Made by a program: the position numbers and the translations under genes. DNA of 64,000 bases from Streptomyces longisporoflavus (GTDB lineage: Bacteria > Actinomycetota > Actinomycetes > Streptomycetales > Streptomycetaceae). Of this stretch, positions 15,956-24,952 are shown piece after piece. Location: assembly GCF_014649775.1 (NCBI RefSeq), contig NZ_BMTR01000011.1, forward strand, positions 248,001 to 312,000, read 5' to 3'. The notes below the pieces were generated by a model. It ran no database searches, was not told the origin of the DNA, and saw nothing but the letters and a program-made list of their open reading frames with translations. Every line of letters begins with the position of its first letter. Position 1 is the first letter of the stretch.

Positions 15956-17017
15956 TCAGCGCCCCAGCGCTCCCCGCACCGCCGCCAGCAACCGATCCGT
16001 GGTCCCCGTGTCCCGTACCGCCACCCGAAGCCACTCCTCCCCGAGCCCCGGAAACGTATCGCCCCGCCGCAAGGCGAAGCCCCGTTCCCGCAGGCGGTCG
16101 CGGAGGGCAGTGGCCCCCGGCGCCCGGAGCAGGACGAAGGGACCCTCCGCCGGCTCCACGGCTCGCACCCCGAAGGGGGCGAACTCCCGCAGCCCGGCCA
16201 GGAGATGGGCCCGGTCCGCGGCGATCCGCAGAGCCGCGTCGGACGCCTCCGCCAGCGCCGCGGGCGCCACACACGCCTCCGCCGCCGCAAGAGCGGGGGA
16301 GGAAACCGGCCAGAGCGGCTGCGCCCCCGCCAGGGTCGCGATCGTCTCCGGATCGGACAGGACGTAACCGATCCGCAGCCCGGCGAGGCCCCACGTCTTG
16401 GTGAGGGAACGCAGCACCACGAGCCCCGGCACGTCCGTCCGGCCCGCGAGGGCCTCCCGCTCGCCGGGCACCGCGTCCATGAACGCCTCGTCCACCACCA
16501 GGAACCGTCCGGGGCGGGCTAGTGCGGCGATCGATGCGGAGGGATGGAGCACGGACGTCGGATTCGTGGGATTGCCGATCACGACCAGGTCGGCGCCCTC
16601 GGGGACCGTCGCCCCGGAGAGACGGAACCCGTCCTCCTCCCGGAGCAGCACCCGCCCCACCGCGTGCCCCGCGTCCCGCAGCGCCGCCTCGGGTTCGGTG
16701 AACTGCGGGTGCACCACCACCGGCTGACGTACCTTCAGGGCGCGCGCGAGCAGCACGAACGCCTCCGCGGCGCCCGACGTGAGCAGCACCCGGTCCGGCG
16801 TCACGCCGTGCCGCGCGGCCACCGCCGCCCGTGCCGCCCGGCCGTCCGGGTAGGCGGCCAGGCCGTCGAGCGAGGCGGCGAGGCGCTGCTTGAGCCAGAC
16901 CGGCGGGGTGTTGGCGCGGACGTTCACCGCGAGGTCGGTGAGACCGGCGGCGCCGCGGACCTCGGCATCCCCGTGATGCCGCAGGTCGGGGCCGCCGCCG
17001 TCGCGCTCAGCGGACAT
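15956..17017 (-). CDS. cobC: Cobalamin-associated PLP protein, Rv2231c/CobC family
   Basis: About 353 residues, class I/II aminotransferase fold like threonine-phosphate decarboxylase (CobD of Salmonella), which makes the aminopropanol arm of B12. Visible: DLAVNVRANTPP at the start, LLTSGAAEAFVLLARAL, IGNPTNPTSVLHP, FLVVDEAFMDAVPG and LRSLTKTWGLAGLRIGY with the Schiff-base lysine. Start at ATG 17017 is chosen since it gives the conserved LRHHGDAE N-terminus after a few residues; GTG 17050 is also in frame and would overlap the previous gene by 44 bp. Last gene of a three-gene cobalamin block. Confidence 0.85.
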   Translation of the reverse strand: MSAERDGGGPDLRHHGDAEVRGAAGLTDLAVNVRANTPPVWLKQRLAASLDGLAAYPDGRAARAAVAARHGVTPDRVLLTSGAAEAFVLLARALKVRQPVVVHPQFTEPEAALRDAGHAVGRVLLREEDGFRLSGATVPEGADLVVIGNPTNPTSVLHPSASIAALARPGRFLVVDEAFMDAVPGEREALAGRTDVPGLVVLRSLTKTWGLAGLRIGYVLSDPETIATLAGAQPLWPVSSPALAAAEACVAPAALAEASDAALRIAADRAHLLAGLREFAPFGVRAVEPAEGPFVLLRAPGATALRDRLRERGFALRRGDTFPGLGEEWLRVAVRDTGTTDRLLAAVRGALGR

Positions 17018-17849
17018 GTGCGCGGGCCCCCGGGCGAGTGGCGTGGTCACGGTTCGCCGAAGGGCCGCCGTCGGCGGCCGACTCCCGGTAGCGCTCCATG
17101 ACGAGGTCGAGCAACTCCTCCGCGGGGCCGATCACACCCGCCGAGCGCACCTCGACCTCCGGATGCGCCGCCGCCCAGCCCTCCGTCTGCCGGCTGATCC
17201 GCTCCGGCGCGGCGCCGGTGAACAGGAAGTAGGGCAGGACGACGATCCGCCGCGCGCCCAGGCGCACGCAGCGGTCGAGGCCGGAGGGCACGTCCGGCGC
17301 GGCCAGCGACACGAACGCCGTCTCCACACCCGCGTAACCGCGTCCCTCCCACAGCAGCCGGGCCGCCCTGTGCACGTCGGCGTTGGCCTCCGGGTCCGTG
17401 GAGCCTTCGCCCACCAGGAGCACCATGACGTCCGCGCGGTCGCCCGGCGCGCGGGCCGGCCCGCCGAGCGCCTCGTCCAGGCGGCGGCCGATGACGTCCA
17501 GGAGCGAGGGGTGCGGGCCGAGCGGGCGGCCGAGGGAGTACGAGATGCCGGGGTGGTGCTCCTCGGCGCTGCCGAGCGCCGCGTGCAGCGCCGCCTCGAC
17601 GCCGGCTGCCGCACGCCCGGTCGTCGCGAGCGTCAGCGGTACGGCCGTGAAACGTTCCGCCCCATGGGCCGCGAGGTCCGCGACCGCTTCGGCGAGCGAC
17701 GGCGGCGGCAACGGGCCGACGACGCCCCCGGCGACCGGGAGCCCCGGATCGCGGCGTGCGAGGTCCCGCACGAAGTCCCGGAAGGCGTGCGCCCCGGCCT
17801 CGTCCCGGATGCCGTGGCCGGCGATGAGCAGTGCGGGCGGGGTGGTCAC
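17007..17849 (-). CDS. Sirohydrochlorin cobaltochelatase CbiX-like
   Basis: 280 residues with the two half domains of the CbiX/SirB family: LLIAGHGIRDEAGAHAFRDFV near the start and MVLLVGEGSTDPEAN in the second half, where the usual GHGS histidine is replaced (GEGS), plus LPYFLFTGAAPERI. It should insert Co2+ (or Fe2+) into sirohydrochlorin early in B12 or siroheme synthesis. GTG start at 17849 overlaps the upstream stop as GTGA, so the two are coupled. The first-half histidine GHG is kept. Confidence 0.85.
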   Translation of the reverse strand: MTTPPALLIAGHGIRDEAGAHAFRDFVRDLARRDPGLPVAGGVVGPLPPPSLAEAVADLAAHGAERFTAVPLTLATTGRAAAGVEAALHAALGSAEEHHPGISYSLGRPLGPHPSLLDVIGRRLDEALGGPARAPGDRADVMVLLVGEGSTDPEANADVHRAARLLWEGRGYAGVETAFVSLAAPDVPSGLDRCVRLGARRIVVLPYFLFTGAAPERISRQTEGWAAAHPEVEVRSAGVIGPAEELLDLVMERYRESAADGGPSANRDHATRPGARAHVR

Positions 17850-18421
17850 GGGGACTCCATGGTTGCTGTGCCTGTTCGTTCGGATGAGGTGTCGGACGAG
17901 GTGTCGGGTGAGGTGGTGGCGCGTGTGGCGCCCCGTACGGGAGACGCGTGGCGCGCGACGGCACAGGTTGCCATGGCCGCGCGCCCGTCCGGCGCCGACT
18001 TCCGCTTGGGCACGAGGAGTTCACCGCCGCCGCACAATGCGGAGGCCTCCGCCACGGAAGGTGTACCCGTGGCGGCGAGCGGCGCGTAGGCGGGATTGGG
18101 CACCTCGACACCGGCCAACTCGTCGGCCGCGTACGCCACGACCGGTACCCCGAGCCCGGCCGCCGCAGCGACGATGCCGGGCTCCTCGGCCTTCGCGTCG
18201 ATGGTCGCCAGCGCGGCGACGCAGGACAGGGCGAGCCCCGCGTCCCGCAGGGTGTCCTGCACCAGGCCGAGAATCTCGTCGGCCGGCGCGCCCCTGCCCG
18301 CTCCGACGCCCACCACGAGGCTCGGCGCACCGCTCCCGGCGTCCGGCCCGTGGACGGCCGCCACCTGTTCGGGGGACATCGCCGGGGTCGCCCCACCGGT
18401 GGCGGCTTCGGTGTCGGCCAT
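17846..18421 (-). CDS. Cobalamin biosynthesis protein, CobE/CbiG C-terminal domain
   Basis: 191 residues. The core SLVVGVGAGRGAPADEILGLVQDTL ... AALATIDAKAEEPGIVAAAAGLGVPVVAYAADEL is the CbiG C-terminal/CobE fold, linked to opening of the corrin ring. The usual N-terminal CbiG domains are absent, and the last 35 residues are a Ser/Thr-rich low-complexity tail. ATG 18421 follows a strong AGAGGAG; the open frame up to 18505 lacks a better start. It begins the block cobE-cbiX-cobC. Confidence 0.82.
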   Translation of the reverse strand: MADTEAATGGATPAMSPEQVAAVHGPDAGSGAPSLVVGVGAGRGAPADEILGLVQDTLRDAGLALSCVAALATIDAKAEEPGIVAAAAGLGVPVVAYAADELAGVEVPNPAYAPLAATGTPSVAEASALCGGGELLVPKRKSAPDGRAAMATCAVARHASPVRGATRATTSPDTSSDTSSERTGTATMESP

Positions 18422-18522
18422 GGGCCGGGGCTCCTCTCGTACGGGACAGGGACGGGTCGGTGTGTGCCCCGCGACCGGATGTGGATGTGCGGGACAGGGG
18501 GTCAATCGGCTAGCAAGGGCGC

Positions 18523-19254
18523 ATGGCGGTGTTCGTGGCGCTCGGCGCTTTCGTGATGACCCTGGTGGGCGGCTGGACGGCCCAGCGGGTCACCGACCGG
18601 CGCCACCTCGTCCTCGGGCTCGCGGGCGGCCTGATGCTCGGCGTGGTCGGCCTCGATCTGCTGCCGGAGGCGCTGGAGGCCGCGGGCGGACCGGTCTTCG
18701 GCGTACCCGCGGCGCTCCTGCTGTTCGTCGCTGGCTTCCTCGCCGCGCACCTGGTGGAACGTCTCCTCGCGGGCCGCCACGCCGGGCACGGGGCGGACGA
18801 GCACGCGGGCGGCCGGGTCCCGCAGGTGGGCCTGACGGCGGCCGGAGCGATGGTCGGGCACAGCGCCATGGACGGCGTCGCGATCGGCGCCGCGTTCCAG
18901 GTGGGCGGCGGCATGGGCGTGGCGGTGGCGCTGGCGGTCGTCGCCCATGACTTCGCGGACGGCTTCAACACGTACACGCTCACCAGCCTGTACGGAAACG
19001 CCCGCCGCAAGGCCCTCGCGATGCTCTTCGCGGACGCGGTGGCCCCGGTGGCGGGCGCCGCCTCGACGCTCCTGTTCACCATTCCGGAGCAACTGCTCGG
19101 CGGATATCTCGGCTTCTTCGGCGGCGCGCTGCTCTATCTGGCCGCAGCGGAGATCCTCCCGGAGGCGCACCACGACCATCCGGCGCGCTCGACGCTGCTG
19201 TGCACGGTGGCGGGAGCGGCGTTCATCTGGCTGGTGGTGGGCATCGCGGAGTGA
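18523..19254 (+). CDS. ZIP family metal transporter
   Basis: 243 residues with about eight hydrophobic segments. The metal path motifs of ZIP transporters are present: GHSAMDGVAIGAAF in helix 4 and VVAHDFADGFNTY in helix 5, with LPEALE early and AAAEILPEAHHDH late. It imports a divalent metal, usually Zn2+. A His-rich loop (RHAGHGADEHAGG) lies between helices 3 and 4. It sits on the opposite strand between two blocks of cobalamin genes, so cobalt import is an attractive but unproven role. Confidence 0.88.
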   Translation: MAVFVALGAFVMTLVGGWTAQRVTDRRHLVLGLAGGLMLGVVGLDLLPEALEAAGGPVFGVPAALLLFVAGFLAAHLVERLLAGRHAGHGADEHAGGRVPQVGLTAAGAMVGHSAMDGVAIGAAFQVGGGMGVAVALAVVAHDFADGFNTYTLTSLYGNARRKALAMLFADAVAPVAGAASTLLFTIPEQLLGGYLGFFGGALLYLAAAEILPEAHHDHPARSTLLCTVAGAAFIWLVVGIAE

Positions 19255-19319
19255 GGCCGCGGCGCGCACCGGCTCCGCCCCGCGCGCCGTCCCTGCCCCG
19301 CCGGCCCCACGCACCGGTC

Positions 19320-20687
19320 TCACCCCCCGCACCTCTCCACGAACCGCCGGGCGATGCCGGGCTCGGCGGCCCAGTGCGTGTGCAGATAGCTCGCGTGCAC
19401 GCCCTGCTGCACGAACCCCTCGACGCGCCGCTCGGGGGAGTGCATCCCCCAGGCGGGCGCGGCCCCCGCGCCCGGTTCGACGACGGTGCGGTGGAACTCG
19501 TGCCCGCGCATCCGGGTCCCGGCCGCCGCGAGCGGGCTGTCGGACACGGCGACGGCGTCGCGGTACCCGAGCGTGAGCCGCTCCGACATACGGGAGCGGA
19601 CGTCGAGCACGCCGCACATCGGCTTCCCGTCGAGTTCCCGTGTCAGATACAGAAGACCGGCGCACTCGGCGGCGACGGGCGCCCCGCTGAGCGCCAGTTC
19701 GGCCACGGCCTTGCGCAGCGGTTCGTTGGCGGAGAGCTCGGGCGCGTACACCTCGGGGAACCCGCCCCCGATGATCAGGCCCGCGGTGCCGGGCGGCAGC
19801 TCCTCGTCGTGCAGCGGATCGAAGACGACGACATCGGCGCCTGCGGCCGTGAGCAGCTCGGTGTGCTCGGTGTACGAGAACGAGAACGCGGCTCCGCCCG
19901 CGACGGCGACCACCGGCCTGCGTGCCTCGCGCCTCGAAGCCTCGTCCGGCGTACGCGCGGCTCCCACGCCCGGATCCCACGTCTCGCCGGTCATCGCGGG
20001 CGCACTGCGCGCCAGCGCGAGCAGCGCGTCGAGATCGCAGCCCTCCCGCACCCTGGCGGCCAGAGCGGTCACCGAGTCGACGGCCTCGGTCTGCCGCTCG
20101 GCCACCGGAACGAGCCCCAGATGCCGCGAGGGCGTGCGGACCTGCCCCACCCGGCCGAGCGCGCCGAGTACCGGCACCCCGGACTCGCCGAGCGCGTCCC
20201 GCAGCAGCTCCTCGTGCCGGGCCGATCCCACCTTGTTGAGGATCACGCCCCCGATGCGCACCTCGGGGTCCCAGGACGCGAACCCGTGCACCAGCGCTGC
20301 CACGGAGCGGGACTGCGACGACGCGTCGACCACGAGCACCACGGGCGCCCGCAGCAGCTTGGCCACATGCGCGGTCGAAGCGAGCTCACCCTGCCCGGAG
20401 ACCCCGTCGTACAGCCCCATGACGCCCTCGACCACGGCGAGATCGGAGCCGCGCGCCCCGTGGTTGAACAGCGGCGCCACCATCTGGGGCCCGCACATGA
20501 AGGCGTCGAGGTTCCGGCCAGGGCGGCCCGTGGCCAGCGCGTGATAGCCGGGATCGATGTAGTCGGGCCCCACCTTGTGCGGCGACACCGCGAGGCCCGC
20601 CGCCGCGAAAGCCGCCATCAAGCCCGTGGCCACGGTCGTCTTCCCGCTCCCGGACGACGGCGCGGCGACGACAAGCCGAGCTACCAC
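19320..20687 (-). CDS. cobB: Cobyrinate a,c-diamide synthase
   Basis: 455 residues. ATP- and glutamine-dependent amidation of the a and c carboxylates of cobyrinate. P-loop APSSGSGKTT at the start, the KVGPDYIDPGYH stretch, then a class I glutamine amidotransferase domain with the nucleophile in AAECAGLLYL and the histidine in the ending HTHWAAEP. GTG at 20687 lies within the end of cobO, so the two are coupled. The open frame to 21101 is antisense-type extension and not part of the protein. Confidence 0.94.
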   Translation of the reverse strand: MVARLVVAAPSSGSGKTTVATGLMAAFAAAGLAVSPHKVGPDYIDPGYHALATGRPGRNLDAFMCGPQMVAPLFNHGARGSDLAVVEGVMGLYDGVSGQGELASTAHVAKLLRAPVVLVVDASSQSRSVAALVHGFASWDPEVRIGGVILNKVGSARHEELLRDALGESGVPVLGALGRVGQVRTPSRHLGLVPVAERQTEAVDSVTALAARVREGCDLDALLALARSAPAMTGETWDPGVGAARTPDEASRREARRPVVAVAGGAAFSFSYTEHTELLTAAGADVVVFDPLHDEELPPGTAGLIIGGGFPEVYAPELSANEPLRKAVAELALSGAPVAAECAGLLYLTRELDGKPMCGVLDVRSRMSERLTLGYRDAVAVSDSPLAAAGTRMRGHEFHRTVVEPGAGAAPAWGMHSPERRVEGFVQQGVHASYLHTHWAAEPGIARRFVERCGG

Positions 20688-21289
20688 TCGATGCCCCTCT
20701 GGCCCTTCTGCCCCGCGTCCATCGGATGCTTGACCTTGGACATGTCGGTGACGAGATCGGCGAACTCGACCAGCGCATCGGGTGCGTAGCGCCCGGTGAT
20801 GACCACGTGCTGGTGCCCCGGCCGATTCCGGAGGACCTCGACCACCTCGTCCACGTCGATCCAGCCCCAGTGCAGGAGATAGGCGAACTCGTCGAGGACG
20901 TACAGCGAGTACGTCTCGGCGGCGAGGTCGCGCTTGACCTGCTCCCAGCCCTCGCGGGCCTTGTCCTCGTGGCTCGGCTCGCCCTCGGCGGGCGCCCGCT
21001 GGATCCACGACCAGCCCTCGCCCATCTTGTTCCAGGTGACGGACCCGCCCTCGTCGCTCGCCCCGAGCACCTTCAGGGCGTTCTCCTCGCCGACCTTCCA
21101 CTTCGCCGACTTCACGAACTGGAAGACCCCGATGGGCCAGCCCTGATTCCAGGCCCGCAGCGCCATCCCGAAAGCGGCGGTGGACTTTCCCTTGCCGATC
21201 CCGGTGTGCACCATCACCAGCGGCCGGTTGCGCCGCTGACGCGTGGTGAGCCCGTCGTCCGGCACCACGTTCGGCTGTCCCTGCGGCAT
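20681..21289 (-). CDS. cobO: Cob(I)yrinic acid a,c-diamide adenosyltransferase
   Basis: 202 residues, CobA/BtuR family. It adds the 5'-deoxyadenosyl group to reduced cobalt. Visible: the P-loop MVHTGIGKGKSTAAFGMALRA, GVFQFVKSAKWKVGE, TWNKMGEGWSW and VLDEFAYLLHWGW. ATG 21289 overlaps the stop of the chelatase gene by one base and its own end overlaps cobB, so all three are one translational unit. Confidence 0.95.
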   Translation of the reverse strand: MPQGQPNVVPDDGLTTRQRRNRPLVMVHTGIGKGKSTAAFGMALRAWNQGWPIGVFQFVKSAKWKVGEENALKVLGASDEGGSVTWNKMGEGWSWIQRAPAEGEPSHEDKAREGWEQVKRDLAAETYSLYVLDEFAYLLHWGWIDVDEVVEVLRNRPGHQHVVITGRYAPDALVEFADLVTDMSKVKHPMDAGQKGQRGIEW

Positions 21290-23367
21290 CAGGCCACGCT
21301 CCTCATCTGTGTTCCCTGTACGTCCTTGACGAGCCCGGCGATCGACTCGGCCCGCAGCTCGTCGAGGGTCACGGCGGTCCCGCCGAGCTCGCCCGCCAGC
21401 TGCCCCGCGAGCCCGAGCCGGATGGGCCCCGCCTCGCAGTCGACGACCACCGAGGCGATCCCGGCGGCCCCGAAGAGCCGCGCGGCGCGCCCCGCCCTGG
21501 CCACCGGATCCACACCTCCCGTCGCCCTGCCGTCCGTGACGACCACGACCAGGGGACGCCGTGCCGGGTCCCGCAGCCGCTCGACCCGCAGCACCTCGTG
21601 CGCCGTGAGCAGCCCGGCGGCGACCGGCGTACGCCCGCCCGTAGGCAGCGTCTCAAGCCGGGCGGCGGCAGCGTCGACGGACGAGGTGGGCGGCAACGCC
21701 ACCTCGGCATCGGCGCCCCGGAAGGTGACGAGCCCGACCTTGTCCCGCCGCTGGTAGGCGTCGAGCAGCAACGAGAGCACCGCGCCCTTCACGGCACTCA
21801 TCCGCTTCCGCGCGGCCATCGACCCGGAGGCATCCACCACGAAGAGCACGAGGTTGCCCTCACGCCCCTCCCGCGTCGCCTGCCGCAGATCGTCCCGCCG
21901 CACGACGAGCCCGCGCCCCGAGCGACCGCGCGCCCGCTGGTGCGGGGCGGCCGCCTGCACGGTGGCCGCCAGGTGCAGCTTGGTGAGCGCGCCCTGCGGA
22001 CGCCGGGCCCCGGTGGTCCGCCCGTGCTCGGTGCGCGCCCTGGAGCGGCGCCCCGCGGCGCCCTCACCGAGACCGGGCACGCTCAGCATCTTCGTACGGA
22101 ACGGCTCGGAGGCCCGCACGGCCTGCTGCTCGCCGGCGCTCGCGGCGGGGGCCTGCGCGGGGGAGGCGTCGTCGTCCCTCCCGACCTCGCTCTCGGTGTC
22201 GGCCGCGGGGGCGTCGTGCGCGTCGGGGGCGGGGGATTCGGGTGCTTCGGGGGCGTCGGGCCCGTCCTGCGGCGGCTGCCCGCCTCCGCCGGGGCCGTCG
22301 GGGTCGTCGTCCCCGTCCGTGCCGTCGCCGTCCGTGCCGTCCCCGTCGTCGGCCTGGTCGCCGTTCTGCTCCAGCGTGTCGTCGAGCTTGTCCTCGTCGA
22401 GTCCCGGCGCGTCGAAGGGGTTGCGCCGCCGCCGGTGCGGAAGCGCGAGGAGAGCGGCCTGCCGTACGTCCTCCGCGAGCACGCCCTCGCGCCCCGCCCA
22501 GGCGGCGAGCGCCGTCGCCGTACGCGCCATCACGATGTCGGCCCGCATCCCGTCGACCTCGAAGGCCGCACAGGTGGCGGCGATCTGCCGCAACGCGCCG
22601 TCACCGAGCCGCACCCGGGGAAGCAGCGCGCGCGCCGCGACGATCCGGTCCCGCAGCGCGGACTCGTCCTCGTGCCAGCGCGCGGCGAATCCCTCCGCGT
22701 CGTCGTCGTACGCGAGCCGCCGCCGTACGACCTCGACCCGCTGGTCGGTCTCGCGCGAGGCGGCGACCTCCACGGTGAGTCCGAACCGGTCGAGCAACTG
22801 CGGCCGCAGTTCGCCCTCTTCGGGGTTCATGGTGCCGACGAGCAGGAAGCGCGCGGCATGGCGCACGGACACGCCCTCGCGCTCGACGTACGAGGCGCCC
22901 ATGGCGGCGGCGTCGAGCAGCAGGTCGACCAAGTGGTCGTGCAGCAGGTTGACTTCGTCGACGTAGAGGATGCCGCGGTGGGCGTCGGCGAGCAGTCCCG
23001 GCTCGAAGGCCTTGACGCCCTCGGCGAGCGCCCGCTCGATGTCGAGCGCGCCGACAAGACGGTCCTCGGAGGCGCCGACGGGCAGCTCCACCATCCGCGC
23101 GTCCCGCACCGACGCGCCGCCGGCGTCGTGCGGACCGTCGGGGCAGGCGGGGTCGGGGGCGGCCGGGTCGCAGGAGAAGCGGCAGCCCGCGACGACGGGC
23201 ACCTGCGGCAGCAGGGCGGAGAGCGCGCGTACGGCGGTGGACTTGGCGGTGCCCTTCTCCCCGCGCACGAGCACGCCGCCGACGGCGGGCGAGACGGCGT
23301 TGAGCAGCAGGGCGAGGCGCAGGTCGTCCTGCCCGACGAGGGCGGTGAACGGATAGGGGGTACTCAC
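21289..23367 (-). CDS. Cobaltochelatase-like fusion (ChlI AAA+ domain plus ChlD VWA domain)
   Basis: 692 residues. N-terminal AAA+ ATPase like BchI/ChlI with Walker A RGEKGTAKST near residue 40, GILYVDEVNLLHDHLVDLLLD (Walker B) and the LLVGTMNPEEGELRPQLLDRFGL sensor loop. Then an acidic linker of Asp/Gly repeats near residues 330-370, and a C-terminal von Willebrand A domain with the metal site DASGSMA. With a large CobN-type subunit encoded elsewhere it would insert Co2+ into hydrogenobyrinate diamide. GTG start at 23367. Confidence 0.9.
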   Translation of the reverse strand: MSTPYPFTALVGQDDLRLALLLNAVSPAVGGVLVRGEKGTAKSTAVRALSALLPQVPVVAGCRFSCDPAAPDPACPDGPHDAGGASVRDARMVELPVGASEDRLVGALDIERALAEGVKAFEPGLLADAHRGILYVDEVNLLHDHLVDLLLDAAAMGASYVEREGVSVRHAARFLLVGTMNPEEGELRPQLLDRFGLTVEVAASRETDQRVEVVRRRLAYDDDAEGFAARWHEDESALRDRIVAARALLPRVRLGDGALRQIAATCAAFEVDGMRADIVMARTATALAAWAGREGVLAEDVRQAALLALPHRRRRNPFDAPGLDEDKLDDTLEQNGDQADDGDGTDGDGTDGDDDPDGPGGGGQPPQDGPDAPEAPESPAPDAHDAPAADTESEVGRDDDASPAQAPAASAGEQQAVRASEPFRTKMLSVPGLGEGAAGRRSRARTEHGRTTGARRPQGALTKLHLAATVQAAAPHQRARGRSGRGLVVRRDDLRQATREGREGNLVLFVVDASGSMAARKRMSAVKGAVLSLLLDAYQRRDKVGLVTFRGADAEVALPPTSSVDAAAARLETLPTGGRTPVAAGLLTAHEVLRVERLRDPARRPLVVVVTDGRATGGVDPVARAGRAARLFGAAGIASVVVDCEAGPIRLGLAGQLAGELGGTAVTLDELRAESIAGLVKDVQGTQMRSVA

Positions 23368-23422
23368 AAGGCCTCCATTACGTGGTTCGGGGCGGGGCAG
23401 GGGGCAGCGGCAGCGGCGGCTT

Positions 23423-24952
23423 TCACCCGTTCCCCTCCGCCGGTCGTGCGGGCGCCCCGGGTGCGATGAAGGGGAGGCCGGACGGGGCGCCGGTCTCGAT
23501 GAGGCGCAGCAGCGCGTCCGTGTCCGCGTGGTGCTCGATCAGGTCGCCGAGCAGGTCGAGCTGCTCCTCGCGCAGGGTGCCGAAGCTGGTGTCGGGCGCG
23601 GGCACGAAGCGGCGCCCGGCGGCGCTGGCCACCTCGGTCAGGAAGCGGCGCCGGAACGCGTCGCTCTCCAGGGAGCCGTGCCAGTGCGTGCCCCACACCT
23701 CGCCGACGCGGCAGCCGTCCAGGAAGGGTTCCCCGCCCAGGACTTCGGCGACGCCGTGATGGATCTCGTACCCCTCGACGGGTGCACCGAGGGCCTCGCC
23801 GACCGGCCTCGCCAGAGTCTTCTCGCGCGCGAAACGGACGCGCACGGGCAGCAGTCCGAGCCCGTCCACGGCTCCCGCCCGCGATTCGACGTCGTCCTCG
23901 ATGTGCTCGCCGAGCAGCTGGAAACCGCCGCAGATCCCGAGCACGGGGCGCCCTTCCGCCGCGCGCCGCGCGATGGCGTCCGCCAGACCCCGCTCACGCA
24001 GCCACTGCAAAGCACGGACGGTGCCGCGCGTGCCCGGTACGACCACGAGATCGGCGTCGACGAGCTCCTCTGCCCGATCCACGAACCGCACGACGACACC
24101 GGGTTCGGCCGCCAGCGCGTCCACGTCCGTGAAGTTCGACATCAGCGGCACGGCACAGACGGCGACGCGCAGCACGTCGTCACCGACCGGGGGAGCGACG
24201 ACGGACTCCCGTACGGCGCCTCGCAGGGAGACCCGGAGCCCGTCCTCCTCGTCGATGCCGAGGCCGTGCTGGAACGGCAGCACGCCGAACGTGCGCCGCC
24301 CGGTGAGGTCCTTGAGCATGTCTAGGCCGGGTTCGAGCAGCGAGACGTCGCCGCGGAACTTGTTGACGAGGTACCCCGCGACCAGCTCCTGGTCCTCGGC
24401 GCTCAGCAGCGCGGTGGTCCCGAAGAAGGAGGCGAAGACGCCCCCGCGGTCGATGTCGCCCACGACGAGGACGGGGAAGCGGGCGGCCCGCGCGATGCCC
24501 ATGTTCACGATGTCAGTGCGCCGCAGATTGATCTCGGCGGGACTCCCCGCGCCTTCGCAGATCACGGCGTCATAGCTGCCCCGAAGCTCTTCGAGGCATC
24601 CCACGACGGTGGAGAGCAACTGCTCCTGCCGCCCCCCGTGGTAGCCGCGCGCGCTCATCTCGCCCACGGGCTTGCCCATCAGGACGACCTGGCTGCTGCG
24701 GTCACTGCCCGGCTTGAGCAGCACGGGGTTCATCAGCGCGCTCGGCTCGACGCGGGCGGCCTGCGCCTGCATGGCCTGGGCCCGCCCGATCTCCGCGCCC
24801 TCGCGCGTGACGAAGGAGTTGAGGGACATGTTCTGCGCCTTGAACGGCGCGACGGAGACCCCCTTACGGGTCAGCCACCGGCAGATCCCGGCGGTGATCA
24901 CGCTCTTCCCGGCATCCGATGTGGTCCCGGCAACGAGCAGCCCACCACTCAT
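23423..24952 (-). CDS. cobQ: Cobyric acid synthase CobQ
   Basis: 509 residues. It amidates side chains b, d, e and g of adenosylcobyrinate a,c-diamide using glutamine and ATP. P-loop-like GTTSDAGKSVITAGICRWL, KAQNMSLNSFVT, VICEGAGSPAEINLRRTDIVNMG and the amidotransferase nucleophile in VLGICGGFQLLG with the histidine in GTHWHG. ATG at 24952 overlaps the cobD stop by one base. Confidence 0.95.
   Translation of the reverse strand: MSGGLLVAGTTSDAGKSVITAGICRWLTRKGVSVAPFKAQNMSLNSFVTREGAEIGRAQAMQAQAARVEPSALMNPVLLKPGSDRSSQVVLMGKPVGEMSARGYHGGRQEQLLSTVVGCLEELRGSYDAVICEGAGSPAEINLRRTDIVNMGIARAARFPVLVVGDIDRGGVFASFFGTTALLSAEDQELVAGYLVNKFRGDVSLLEPGLDMLKDLTGRRTFGVLPFQHGLGIDEEDGLRVSLRGAVRESVVAPPVGDDVLRVAVCAVPLMSNFTDVDALAAEPGVVVRFVDRAEELVDADLVVVPGTRGTVRALQWLRERGLADAIARRAAEGRPVLGICGGFQLLGEHIEDDVESRAGAVDGLGLLPVRVRFAREKTLARPVGEALGAPVEGYEIHHGVAEVLGGEPFLDGCRVGEVWGTHWHGSLESDAFRRRFLTEVASAAGRRFVPAPDTSFGTLREEQLDLLGDLIEHHADTDALLRLIETGAPSGLPFIAPGAPARPAEGNG

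Noticed and set aside
19320..21101. Extended N-terminus of cobB through cobO
   Set aside because: It would overlap all of cobO out of frame; the P-loop protein begins at GTG 20687.
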